From NCBI GenBank assembly GCA_023663635.1, contig JAMPHD010000010.1, forward strand, positions 32,116-96,115: 64,000 nucleotides of DNA, in the 5' to 3' direction. Positions 33,252 through 42,056 of this stretch are shown here, piece after piece. Source of the DNA: Acetatifactor muris (GTDB taxonomy: Bacteria; Bacillota; Clostridia; Lachnospirales; Lachnospiraceae). The position numbers and the translations under genes are program-made. How positions within the stretch are numbered: position 1 is the stretch's first letter; each line of letters opens with the position of its first letter. The notes below the pieces were generated by a model. The model was not told the DNA's origin. It searched no databases and worked only from the letters and a program-made list of their open reading frames with translations.

Positions 33252-33797
33252 GTGAAAGCAACAGGTATTGTCAGAAGAATAGATGATTTGGGCCGGATCG
33301 TGATCCCGAAGGAGATCAGGCGCACGCTGCACATCCGGGAGTCGGATCCCTTGGAGATCTACACGGATCGGGAGGGGCAGATCATTTTGAAAAAATATTC
33401 GCCCATCGGCGAGATGACCACATTTGCCAGGCAGTACGCGGAGAGTCTGGCCCAGGTGTCCGGACATGCCGCGGTGATCGCAGACAGAGATCAGTTCATA
33501 GCGGCGGCGGGCGGATACAAGCAGCTTGTGAACAAGGCGGTGAGCCGGCAACTGGAGGAGAAGGTGAACAACCGGGAGACTTTTCTGGCGGCGAGAGGAG
33601 ACAGGAACTTTATTCCGGTCTGTGAGGATGGAGACAATGACTATCAGCATCAGGCGGTGGCGCCCATTCTCTGCGAGGGCGACATCATCGGCAGTGTGGT
33701 GCTCCTGGACAATGACAACCGCAGCAGAATGGGAGAGGTGGAACAGAAACTGATCCTCTCCGCGGCGGGTTTTCTGGGCAGACAGATGGAGCAGTGA
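33252..33797 (+). CDS. spoVT: Stage V sporulation regulator SpoVT
   Basis: A 181-residue AbrB-type transcription factor acting in the forespore. The GTG at 33252 (GGAGGA seven bases upstream) gives the family N-terminus VKATGIVRRIDDLGRIVIPK. The swapped-hairpin DNA-binding domain continues EIRRTLHIRESDPLEIYTD to about residue 53. The rest is a GAF-like domain ending MGEVEQKLILSAAGFLGRQM, matching the SpoVT C-terminus. The upstream sigma-G-like promoter supports the assignment. A GGAGCAG/CTGCTCC stem (33788-33807) has the stop codon in its loop. Confidence 0.95.
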   Translation: MKATGIVRRIDDLGRIVIPKEIRRTLHIRESDPLEIYTDREGQIILKKYSPIGEMTTFARQYAESLAQVSGHAAVIADRDQFIAAAGGYKQLVNKAVSRQLEEKVNNRETFLAARGDRNFIPVCEDGDNDYQHQAVAPILCEGDIIGSVVLLDNDNRSRMGEVEQKLILSAAGFLGRQMEQ

Positions 33798-33818
33798 TCG
33801 CTGCTCCACGGAAACGGA

Positions 33819-35138
33819 TCAGGCGGAATCGGATCCGTCGGAATCAGGGGCGGAATCGGATTCCCGGTAAATGATACAGTCCCTTCCGCTGTTTTTGCCG
33901 ATGTAGAGTTTCTCATCGGCCCGCTTCAGAAGCTGCGTGATATTGGAGGTCTCACCGGCTGTCAGACCGAAGGTCATGGTCACCTTGACGACCTGACCGT
34001 TGTACGGACTCTCCAGAGCATGGATGTCTTCCTGCAGTTCCAAGAGAACTTTATGGGCCTGCGCGAGATCCGCGCGGTCAAACACGAGGAGAAACTCTTC
34101 GCCGCCCCATCGGGCCGCAAACCCGCGGTTGCGCATATGTTCTTTCAGTGTTGCGGATATATTTTTGAGGACGAGATCTCCACAGCTGTGACCATAGGTG
34201 TCATTGACCTTTTTGAAGAAGTCAATGTCGCCGATCGCCACACAGAAAGGGGTTTGGTCCGTCTCATATCGGCTGACGGTCTGCTCCAGTTTGCGCTCCG
34301 CGGTGCGGCGGTTGTACAGTTCCGTCAGATTGTCCTGTTCCAACATGGTGCGCAGGGAGCGCTGCATGGACAGGGCGGAGCGGGCAATGTCGCCGAATTC
34401 ATCCTTGCGGTTGGTGACGGAGGAGTCGAGTTCCGCCGTCAGATTGCCCGTGGACACGGCCACCAGAAAAGAGCGGATGCGCTGCAGCGCGCGGGCCAGT
34501 CTCTTGGCATAGAGGAAAATCATCAGAGAGATGACGACCATGGTGACAAGGGTGGTGGCAAGCAGCGGGCGCAGAGCCTTCTGGACGGCGGCGTTCACCG
34601 CGTAGGTGGGCTTGCCCACAAAGATCATGCCCACGACCGTGTTGTCGGAATTGCGGACCGGCATATAGTACGCAAAATAATTGGAGCCGCCAACGAGCAC
34701 TTTGTTGTAAAATTTAGCCTCCCCCGTCATCAGAACATCCGATATGACGGTCTCCGGCGCGCCGGTGCCCGAGATGCGCTCTCCGGTAGCTCTGCGGATG
34801 GTGGTCAAAATGCGGGTGTCCTGATAAAACACCGTGATCTCCAGATCGAAATCGGATTTCATCCGGTCCAACAGATCGGAGGCATCGGTGATATCATCAT
34901 CTCCCTTGTAGAGCCGGAGGGAATTTTCCTCCACAAGTCTGTAATCTCCCGGGTAGGCCGTCTCCAAGAGTGCGTTGACATTATAAGCCACATATTGCAG
35001 TTCCTGCGCCACTTCCTCGTACATGGTGTTCGTGAACCACTGATAACTCAGAAAAAATGTGATGAGAGCAAAGGCCAGGAGCGGAAGAACGCTGATGGCC
35101 TGAAGTACCTGACTGATTTTTCCTTTGTTGTCCCGCAT
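33819..35138 (-). CDS. Membrane diguanylate cyclase with Cache sensor
   Basis: A 439-residue protein. Helix 1 (11-32), an extracytoplasmic single-Cache-like sensor (about 35-190, with TGEAKFYNKVLVGGSNYFAYYMPV and VVGMIFVGKP), helix 2 (194-211), a HAMP linker (about 212-262) and a GGDEF domain (about 265-425) with an intact GGEEF at 345-349. The RxxD inhibitory site is absent at the usual position, so feedback control may be lacking. It should make cyclic-di-GMP on sensing a small ligand. The C-terminus (SDSAPDSDGSDSA) is encoded by short ATCCGATTCCG repeats that continue past the stop. GGGGGATAA precedes the ATG. Confidence 0.94.
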   Translation of the reverse strand: MRDNKGKISQVLQAISVLPLLAFALITFFLSYQWFTNTMYEEVAQELQYVAYNVNALLETAYPGDYRLVEENSLRLYKGDDDITDASDLLDRMKSDFDLEITVFYQDTRILTTIRRATGERISGTGAPETVISDVLMTGEAKFYNKVLVGGSNYFAYYMPVRNSDNTVVGMIFVGKPTYAVNAAVQKALRPLLATTLVTMVVISLMIFLYAKRLARALQRIRSFLVAVSTGNLTAELDSSVTNRKDEFGDIARSALSMQRSLRTMLEQDNLTELYNRRTAERKLEQTVSRYETDQTPFCVAIGDIDFFKKVNDTYGHSCGDLVLKNISATLKEHMRNRGFAARWGGEEFLLVFDRADLAQAHKVLLELQEDIHALESPYNGQVVKVTMTFGLTAGETSNITQLLKRADEKLYIGKNSGRDCIIYRESDSAPDSDGSDSA

Positions 35139-35161
35139 AGTTTTATCCCCCGAAATTCTTA

Positions 35162-35195
35162 ATTATAATTATACTCTTTTGTGCCGTAAATGCAA
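35162..35195 (-). promoter_or_regulatory. Promoter of the diguanylate cyclase gene
   Basis: Minus strand: TTGCAT (35195-35190), 16 bases, TATAAT (35173-35168), with a second TATAAT directly after it (35167-35162). Confidence 0.6.
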
Positions 35196-35202
35196 GAAAT
35201 AG

Positions 35203-35231
35203 TTGACGTTCGGGGGGTAATTTGATATAGT
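35203..35231 (+). promoter_or_regulatory. Promoter of the acidic lipoprotein gene
   Basis: TTGACG (35203-35208), 17 bases, TATAGT (35226-35231). It lies back to back with the cyclase promoter. Confidence 0.7.
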
Positions 35232-35291
35232 ATAGTCATTACGCCCGTAACTGATTCAGATGGAAATGTGGGGGACACGGAAAGGATAAAA

Positions 35292-36599
35292 ATGCGAGCA
35301 AAAAAGATACAGGTGTTAATGTTGGCTGTGGCGGCGGCAATGTCTCTGACGGCCTGCACGCCGGAGGCTTTGAAGACGGCCATGGGCGACCGGAAGGAGT
35401 CAACGGAGGAGGACGGCTCTTCGAGAAAGAGACCTCTGGAGGAGTCTGACGACACATCTTCCGGGGAGGATGGCGCGGAGTCCAAACCGGCGCGTTCCGG
35501 CGTGGTGTTCGGCAGCGAGTTTGACGAGGATGAGTTGGATCTTACATATCTCTACGCGGAGACGCTCATGACGGAATCCAGACAGAATCCGCAGACCGGC
35601 AAGATGGAGAGCAGAAAGCTGCAGATCCTGATTCCGCAGGGCGACTACAACACGGTCAACAGGGACTACGCGTACGGCGAGAAACTGGGTGTGGAGGTTC
35701 ATGTGGAATTGGATCCCTACATATTGCCATACGATCATGAGGACTATACGCTGAGAGAAAATCTCGACTATATCCTGGACGACGAGTACGACGAGTTCTA
35801 CTCCACCGAATATAAGGACGTGCAGAGATCCGAGACAAAGGGCGATGAGGAGCAGGTACAGGCCACCGTCAGCTATCTGTATTATGACCGATATGACGAT
35901 GATTATATTCCCTATCAGGTGACGTATCAGCTCTGCGATTTTGGAGATGATCTGCTCGTACTGGTGGAGACCACGATCTGCGGGGAGGATACCACGGGCA
36001 AGACGCCCCTGATCCTGGACGAGATCAATGCTTTCTACGGCGCCGACATTCAGTGGGACGCGGAGGCGTTTGAGGCGCGGAAGAAACAATTTAAAGAGAA
36101 CAATGACAGCGATGTGATGCAGGTGTCCACCGGTTGGATCATGTTTGAACTTCCCAAGGGATGGGAGGAAGACTGGTACAACAATGACGACTACACCTGC
36201 GAGATGTACGCTCCGGACGGGGATATGTACAGAGCGGGCTGCTACATTACGGTGGGCAGGGAATATCAGAGTTATGGCTCCGAGATAGACATTGCGGCTC
36301 TGTTGAGCGATGCGGATGACATGGAACTCTTCAAGAAGGCGATCGCGGATGCCGCGGAACTCAATGAGGATGACGTGACGGTCAGCGATTACGGCCTCAC
36401 GGTTCTGGGACAGGCGATGGAGATCTCCTACACGGTCACGGAGAGCGGACTGACCTTTGAGGAGCACAGATGGTGGATCACGGACAAAGATTATATCTAT
36501 GAGATCACGGCGGGGCAGTTGGACAGCGTCAGAGAGGATGCCATCGGTCTTGCCAAGCAGATCCTGGCCGAGGGCAGGGTGAAGGGTTCGGATGCCTGA
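35292..36599 (+). CDS. Acidic lipoprotein of unknown function
   Basis: A 435-residue lipoprotein: MRAKKIQVLMLAVAAAMSLTAC (Cys22), an acidic/basic Ser-Glu linker to about residue 75, then a domain very rich in Asp and Tyr (YILDDEYDEFYSTEYKD, SYLYYDRYDDDYIPYQV). From about residue 280 a second domain begins (STGWIMFELPKGWEEDWYNNDD) that recalls small lipoprotein folds using PsbP-like or DUF-type sequences (WWITDKDYIYEITAGQ). I do not recognise a named family. The ATG at 35292 follows AAAGGA. Confidence 0.75.
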   Translation: MRAKKIQVLMLAVAAAMSLTACTPEALKTAMGDRKESTEEDGSSRKRPLEESDDTSSGEDGAESKPARSGVVFGSEFDEDELDLTYLYAETLMTESRQNPQTGKMESRKLQILIPQGDYNTVNRDYAYGEKLGVEVHVELDPYILPYDHEDYTLRENLDYILDDEYDEFYSTEYKDVQRSETKGDEEQVQATVSYLYYDRYDDDYIPYQVTYQLCDFGDDLLVLVETTICGEDTTGKTPLILDEINAFYGADIQWDAEAFEARKKQFKENNDSDVMQVSTGWIMFELPKGWEEDWYNNDDYTCEMYAPDGDMYRAGCYITVGREYQSYGSEIDIAALLSDADDMELFKKAIADAAELNEDDVTVSDYGLTVLGQAMEISYTVTESGLTFEEHRWWITDKDYIYEITAGQLDSVREDAIGLAKQILAEGRVKGSDA

Positions 36600-36651
36600 C
36601 ATGTCACTTCTTTTGGGAAGGGTATGAGGTGAGAGTTGGTTTGCTAAGAAT

Positions 36652-36683
36652 GAGACTTCGTCCTGTTACGGGACGAAGTCTTT
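36652..36683 (+). terminator. Intrinsic terminator before ileS
   Basis: AGACTTCGTCC (36652-36662) pairs with GGACGAAGTCT (36670-36680), followed by TTTT. Confidence 0.75.
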
Positions 36684-36759
36684 TGAACATAAGACCGGTC
36701 CTGCGCGCCGTCCCGGCCGCAGTCCGTCAAAGAGTGCTTATGTCTGAAAGGAGTCAAAA

Positions 36760-39700
36760 ATGTATAAACAGGTAGACAAAAATCTGAATTTCGTGGAGCG
36801 CGAGAAGGCCGTGGAGAAATTCTGGGCCGACAATGACATCTTCCAAAAGAGTGTGGACAGCCGTAAGGACGGTCCCACCTATACTTTCTATGACGGACCG
36901 CCCACCGCCAACGGCAAGCCCCACATCGGTCATGTGGAGACCCGCACCATCAAGGACATGATTCCCCGTTACCACACCATGAAGGGCTGTATGGTGCCCC
37001 GGAAAGCGGGATGGGATACCCACGGACTGCCCGTGGAACTGGAGGTAGAGAAACTTCTGGGTCTGGACGGCAAGGAGCAGATCGAGGAATACGGACTGGC
37101 TCCCTTTATCGACAAGTGCAAAGAGAGCGTGTGGAAGTACAAGGGCATGTGGGAGGATTTCTCCAAAACGGTGGGATTTTGGGCCGACATGGACGATCCG
37201 TATGTCACCTATGACGACAGCTATATTGAGTCCGAGTGGTGGGCTTTAAAGATCATCTGGGACAAGGGACTTCTCTACAAGGGATTCAAGACCGTGCCCT
37301 ATTGTCCCCGCTGTGGGACGCCGCTGTCCAGCCATGAGGTGGCGCAGGGCTACAAGTTGGTGAAGGAGCGTTCCGCCATCGTGCGCTTTAAGGCAAAGGG
37401 TGAGGACGCGTGGTTTCTGGCATGGACCACCACGCCCTGGACACTGCCCTCCAATGTGGCGCTGTGTGTCCATCCCGAGGAGATTTACTGCAAGGTAAAG
37501 GCGGCGGACGGCAGAGTCTACTACATGGCGCAGGCTCTCCTGGAGCAGGTGTTGGGCGGACTTGCCGCGGACGGCGGGAAAGCCTTTGAGGTATTGGAGA
37601 CCTATACGGGCAAGGATCTGGAGTACAGGGAATATGAACCGCTCTTTGCCTGTGCGGGCGAATCCGCCGCAAAGCAGAGGAAAAAGGGACATTTTGTAAC
37701 TTGTGACACATATGTCACAATGTCGGACGGCACGGGAATCGTCCACATTGCGTCGGCATTCGGTGAGGATGATGCCCGGGTGGGACGGAATTATGATCTG
37801 CCCTTTGTGCAGTTCGTGGACGGCAAGGGCAATATGACGCCGGAGACTCCCTACGCCGGGAAATTTGTCAAGGACGCGGATCCCGAAATCCTGAAGGATC
37901 TGGACGCGGAGGGCAAGCTTTTTGCGGCGCCCAAATTTGAGCATGATTATCCTTTCTGTTGGAGATGTGATACCCCGCTTCTGTATTACGCGAGGGAGTC
38001 CTGGTTTATCAAAATGACGGCGGTGAAGGAGGATCTGATCCGCAACAACAAAACTATCAACTGGATCCCGCAGTCCATCGGTGAGGGGCGTTTCGGCAAC
38101 TGGTTGGAAAATATTCAGGATTGGGGTCTGTCCCGCAATCGCTACTGGGGCACGCCCTTAAATATCTGGGAGTGTGAGTGCGGCTGCAGGCACGCTGTCG
38201 GGAGCCGGGAAGAGCTGTACCGGATGAGCGGCAACGAGGAGGCCAAGACCGTGGAGCTGCACAGGCCTTACATCGATGCCATCACCATCAAATGTCCCGA
38301 GTGCGGCGGGCAGATGAAACGTGTGCCCGAGGTGATCGACTGTTGGTTCGACTCCGGGGCCATGCCCTTTGCGCAGCATCACTATCCCTTTGAGAACAAG
38401 GAACTCTTTGAGCAGCAGTTCCCCGCGCAGTTCATCTCCGAGGCGGTGGATCAGACCCGCGGATGGTTCTATTCCCTCTTGGCGGAGTCCACACTGCTCT
38501 TCAACAGAGCGCCCTTTGAGAACGTCATCGTCATGGGGCATGTGCAGGATGAGAACGGCCAGAAGATGAGCAAGAGCAAAGGCAACGCGGTGGATCCCTT
38601 TGACGCTTTGGAGACCTACGGGGCAGACGCCATCCGTTGGTACTTCTACACCGGATCCGCGCCCTGGCTGCCCAAGCGCTTTTCCGGAAAGGCCGTGCAG
38701 GAGGGCCAGAGCAAGTTCATGGGCAGACTTTGGAACACCTATGCCTTCTTTGTACTGTACGCCAATATTGACGGCTTTGACGCCACGAAATACACTTTGG
38801 ATTATGACGGGCTGACCGTCATGGACAAATGGATCCTGTCCAAGCTGAACACGGTGGTGGCAGGGGTGGACGCCAATCTGGACGCCTACCGCATTCCGGA
38901 GGCGGCCAAGCTGATGCAGGATTTTGTGGAGGATCTGAGCAACTGGTATGTGCGCTGCAACCGTGAGCGTTTCTGGGCCAAGGGCATGGAGCAGGACAAG
39001 ATCAATGCCTACATGACGCTCTACACCGCGCTGGTGACGCTCTGCAAGGCGGCGGCTCCCATGGTGCCGTTCATGACGGAGGATATCTATCGGAATCTGG
39101 TGTGTACCAACGATCCGTCCGCGCCCGAGAGCATTCATCTCTGCGATTTCCCCGTGGCGGACGAGCGCTTTATCGACAAGACTCTGGAGCAGAATATGGC
39201 GGTGGTGCAGGACGCGGTGTTCATGGGACGCGCCTGTCGGGAGAAGGCGGCCACGAAGAACCGCCAGCCCCTCCGGAAAATGTATATCAAGATCGCTGCC
39301 GGGGAGGACGCGGAAAGAGATTTCCTGCGCGACGGTTTCTACACGGAGATCATCGCCGATGAGCTGAATGTGAAGGAAGTAGTGCTGACGGAGGACGTGA
39401 GAGAGTTCACCACATATACTTTCAAGCCTCAGCTTCGCACCGTGGGACCCAAATATGGCAAGCAGCTTGGCGGCATTCAGAAAGCATTGGCCGGCTTGGA
39501 CGGCAACGCCGCCATGGATGAGCTGAACGCCGCGGGCGTCTTGAAGTTTGATGTGGACGGCGTGGCCGTGGAGCTTGGGAGAGACGATCTGCTCATTGAG
39601 ATGACGCAGAAGGAAGGCTATGTGTCCCAGGAGGACAACCATATGACCGTGGTGCTCGACATGAACCTCACGGAGGAGCTGATCGAGGAGGGATTTGTCT

Positions 39701-39942
39701 ACGAGTTGATCAGCAAGATTCAGAACATGCGAAAGGACGCGGACTTCGAGGTGATGGATCACATCCGCGTATCCCTGAACGGCAATGCCAAGCTCTACGA
39801 GATCGCGAAGAAGAACGCGGATGTCATCACGGGCAAGGTGTTGGCCGACGAGCTCACGAGCGGCGCGGAATACGCCGTCTCCAAAAAGTGGGATGACGTA
39901 AACGGTGAGGCTGTCACGGTCAGCATGGAGCGGGTAAAATAA
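36760..39942 (+). CDS. ileS: Isoleucyl-tRNA synthetase, long (type 2-like) form
   Basis: A 1060-residue class I synthetase charging tRNA-Ile. HIGH motif as PHIGH (H55-H58 within DGPPTANGKPHIGH), KMSKS at 602-606. The CP1 editing domain contains TTPWTLPSN and GTGIVHIASAFGEDDARVG. Cys pairs CPRCG and CPECGG and the sequence around YESEWWALKIIWDKG-like (IESEWWALKIIWDKG) place it with the eukaryote-like type 2 enzymes, which are longer than the 920-residue type 1 and in several bacteria are naturally less sensitive to mupirocin. AAAGGAG precedes the ATG. Confidence 0.96.
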   Translation: MYKQVDKNLNFVEREKAVEKFWADNDIFQKSVDSRKDGPTYTFYDGPPTANGKPHIGHVETRTIKDMIPRYHTMKGCMVPRKAGWDTHGLPVELEVEKLLGLDGKEQIEEYGLAPFIDKCKESVWKYKGMWEDFSKTVGFWADMDDPYVTYDDSYIESEWWALKIIWDKGLLYKGFKTVPYCPRCGTPLSSHEVAQGYKLVKERSAIVRFKAKGEDAWFLAWTTTPWTLPSNVALCVHPEEIYCKVKAADGRVYYMAQALLEQVLGGLAADGGKAFEVLETYTGKDLEYREYEPLFACAGESAAKQRKKGHFVTCDTYVTMSDGTGIVHIASAFGEDDARVGRNYDLPFVQFVDGKGNMTPETPYAGKFVKDADPEILKDLDAEGKLFAAPKFEHDYPFCWRCDTPLLYYARESWFIKMTAVKEDLIRNNKTINWIPQSIGEGRFGNWLENIQDWGLSRNRYWGTPLNIWECECGCRHAVGSREELYRMSGNEEAKTVELHRPYIDAITIKCPECGGQMKRVPEVIDCWFDSGAMPFAQHHYPFENKELFEQQFPAQFISEAVDQTRGWFYSLLAESTLLFNRAPFENVIVMGHVQDENGQKMSKSKGNAVDPFDALETYGADAIRWYFYTGSAPWLPKRFSGKAVQEGQSKFMGRLWNTYAFFVLYANIDGFDATKYTLDYDGLTVMDKWILSKLNTVVAGVDANLDAYRIPEAAKLMQDFVEDLSNWYVRCNRERFWAKGMEQDKINAYMTLYTALVTLCKAAAPMVPFMTEDIYRNLVCTNDPSAPESIHLCDFPVADERFIDKTLEQNMAVVQDAVFMGRACREKAATKNRQPLRKMYIKIAAGEDAERDFLRDGFYTEIIADELNVKEVVLTEDVREFTTYTFKPQLRTVGPKYGKQLGGIQKALAGLDGNAAMDELNAAGVLKFDVDGVAVELGRDDLLIEMTQKEGYVSQEDNHMTVVLDMNLTEELIEEGFVYELISKIQNMRKDADFEVMDHIRVSLNGNAKLYEIAKKNADVITGKVLADELTSGAEYAVSKKWDDVNGEAVTVSMERVK

Positions 39943-39956
39943 TAGCGGGTATAAAG

Positions 39957-40910
39957 ATGAAAAAGATATGGATCGCGGGTCTGTCCTTTATTCTTGTGTG
40001 CCTGTGCTTTGTCTATGGGATATACAAGGTCAATACGAAGATCAACACACTTTCCCTGACGGTGGAGGAACTGGTGGCGGAACGGGATGAGATCCGGTTG
40101 CCGGACTTGGATCCCCACGGAGCCGGTTTCAAGGTGACACAGTTTGGGGATGTGACGCAGAGTCAGGAGATGTGTTATACCATCACCACCGCGACGGGTC
40201 TGGTGATCGTGGACGGCGGGTACAGCTATGAGGTGCCCCTTTTGAGAAAAGTCATCGCGCAGTACAACAATCATGTGGACGCCTGGATACTGACGCATCC
40301 GCATCCGGATCACATGACGGCCTTTCTGGATATCTATGAGAATCCGCAGGGCATTGTCATCGACCGGATCTACACCGTGCGGATGCCGGATCTTGAGACG
40401 CTGCAGAGCAATGCCTCCTGGGATGATTACAGCACTCTGGAGCGCTTTTGGGAGATCGGAGTCCCCGAGGCGGAATATCCCCAAAAGGGCGATACCTTGG
40501 AATTGTTTGGGGGCTTGACGATGGAGATATTGAGCGTTTACAATGAGGGTGTGGATGAATTGTCCAATGATCTGATGAATGACGGTTCCTTGATGTTCCG
40601 CATCCGGGGCGAGAGGGACAGTATGCTGTTCTGCGCGGATGTGGGCGTGAGCATGACGGATTGGCTGGTGGCCGGGTACGGCGAGGGACTTAAGTCGGAT
40701 TATGTGCAGATGGGCCACCACGGGTTTGGCGGACCGGGGGAAAGTTTCTATGAGCTTGCGGACCCGCAGGCGGTGTTCTTTGACGCGCCCGCGTGGCTGA
40801 TGGAGAGCGATACGGACAGGAGCACCCGGGAGAAGGAGCAGTTGATGCGGGATATGGGCTGTACCATTTTTACTTACTACACGGCACCCAATCAGATCAT
40901 CCTGCAGTGA
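39957..40910 (+). CDS. Membrane-anchored metallo-beta-lactamase-fold hydrolase
   Basis: A 317-residue protein with one N-terminal anchor helix (about 5-22) and a metallo-beta-lactamase domain outside the membrane. Metal site: ILTHPHPDHM (H114, H116, D118, H119), DGSLMFRIRGERDSMLFCADV, and VQMGHHGFGG. This is the ComEC/Rec2-like subgroup. The start has a weak ribosome site 15 bases after ileS. Substrate unknown. It begins a co-directional run of envelope genes up to 47928. Confidence 0.85.
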   Translation: MKKIWIAGLSFILVCLCFVYGIYKVNTKINTLSLTVEELVAERDEIRLPDLDPHGAGFKVTQFGDVTQSQEMCYTITTATGLVIVDGGYSYEVPLLRKVIAQYNNHVDAWILTHPHPDHMTAFLDIYENPQGIVIDRIYTVRMPDLETLQSNASWDDYSTLERFWEIGVPEAEYPQKGDTLELFGGLTMEILSVYNEGVDELSNDLMNDGSLMFRIRGERDSMLFCADVGVSMTDWLVAGYGEGLKSDYVQMGHHGFGGPGESFYELADPQAVFFDAPAWLMESDTDRSTREKEQLMRDMGCTIFTYYTAPNQIILQ

Positions 40911-40968
40911 TCGGTTTATCGATCGGAGTGTTTCCCGGAGTTCGTGTGGCAGAGAGGGAGTATCGGTT

Positions 40969-42024
40969 TTGATCGCAGGAATCTTATTATTCATACTGCT
41001 GCTCACGGCGGTTCCGGTGGCGGTGGGCGGTATTGCCGCCGGATGTCATAGAGATTTTGCGTCTCCGCTCTTTCGGTGGGTGGCCGGACAGGTGATCCTC
41101 TGGGCCGGATTTCAGGTGATCTGTGTGCCCTTTATTTTGGCGGAGAAAAATTTTGGCAATGTGGTCGCGGTCTTTCTCGGCTATACGGTCATTCTGGTCG
41201 CGGTCGGAATTTTCATGGATAAAAAGTATGGCGGGAGAAAGTTTTTTGTGACCAGGGAAAAAGATCGGCCCAAAGATGCCATATCCACAGCGCTGTGGTG
41301 CGCTGCGGCAGGGCTTTTGCTGTTACAGTTGGCATTGGCCTGTGTGCTCGCCTATGAGGAGGGGGATGACGCTTTCTATGTGGCCACCTCCACCATCACC
41401 GTGAATTCCGATACCATGTACCAAAAGCTGCCCTACACGGGTGGGGGCACGGGATTGGACGCAAGGCACGGGTTGGCGCCTTTTCCGATCTGGGTGGCAT
41501 GGCTCTCCGCCGTCACGCGCATACCGGCGGTGACGGTGGCCCAGGTGGCATTGCCCGTGGCGCTGATCGCGATGAGTTACGCGATCTATTTCATGTTGGG
41601 CAAAAGACTTGTGGGGACGGATGGGAGGAAACTGCCCCTGTTCATGATCCTGTTGGAGACTCTGGTGATCTTTGGCGGCTATTCCCTATATTCCGCCGAG
41701 AATTTTTTGTTGGTCCGCACGGCTCAGGGCAAGTCCGTGTTGGCCAATATCGTGATTCCTTTTCTATTCCTGCTGTGCCTGATGATCTTGGAAGAACTGC
41801 AGCAATCCGGAAAAGTGAAGAAGAGTGATTGGGCGCTTGTGGCGCTGACCATGGTCACGGGATGTCTGTGCAGTACACAGGGGGCGTTGCTGACCTGTAT
41901 GTTGCTCGGTATCGTGGGGGTATGCGCGGCGGTCTGTTACCGCAGATGGAAACTGTTGCTGCCGATGGCGGGATGTTGTGTCATTCCCGTTCTCACGGCA
42001 TTTTTGTATTTTCGGTTGGGGTGA
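40969..42024 (+). CDS. Polytopic membrane protein, N-terminal half of a DUF6077-like two-gene module (copy 2)
   Basis: A 351-residue, nine-helix protein with a TTG start preceded by GAGAGGGAG. After four helices an extracytoplasmic loop reads AYEEGDDAFYVATSTITVNSD-like text (DDAFYVATSTITVNSD), then YTGGGTGLDARHGLAPFPIW. It parallels the protein at 5951-6961 in helix order and loop position. It resembles DUF6077 proteins of Lachnospiraceae. The stop lies within a 14-base tandem duplication (42023-42050) just before the C-terminal half gene. Confidence 0.7.
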   Translation: MIAGILLFILLLTAVPVAVGGIAAGCHRDFASPLFRWVAGQVILWAGFQVICVPFILAEKNFGNVVAVFLGYTVILVAVGIFMDKKYGGRKFFVTREKDRPKDAISTALWCAAAGLLLLQLALACVLAYEEGDDAFYVATSTITVNSDTMYQKLPYTGGGTGLDARHGLAPFPIWVAWLSAVTRIPAVTVAQVALPVALIAMSYAIYFMLGKRLVGTDGRKLPLFMILLETLVIFGGYSLYSAENFLLVRTAQGKSVLANIVIPFLFLLCLMILEELQQSGKVKKSDWALVALTMVTGCLCSTQGALLTCMLLGIVGVCAAVCYRRWKLLLPMAGCCVIPVLTAFLYFRLG

Positions 42025-42050
42025 GCATGGAGAGTTGAGCATGGAGAGGC
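42023..42050. repeat. 14-bp tandem duplication at the split between module halves
   Basis: GAGCATGGAGAG at 42023-42034 recurs at 42037-42048 (14-base period). Removing one copy would put the two genes in the same frame, separated by one TGA. Confidence 0.85.
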
Positions 42051-42056
42051 GGGACA

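Noticed and set aside
36600..36759. T-box riboswitch upstream of ileS (the GGGACGAAGTC stem resembles a T-box terminator)
   Set aside because: No AGGGTGG-ACCGCG antiterminator motif or specifier stem, and the preceding gene ends only about 50 bases earlier, too little room for a T-box.
38158..39762. 534-codon open frame antisense to ileS
   Set aside because: His/Leu/Val-rich shadow frame without a ribosome site or domain; ileS is certain.
41829..42038. Possible frameshift continuation of the membrane protein at 40969
   Set aside because: The alternate frame also stops at 42038 before the C-terminal gene, so a single frameshift does not restore one protein.
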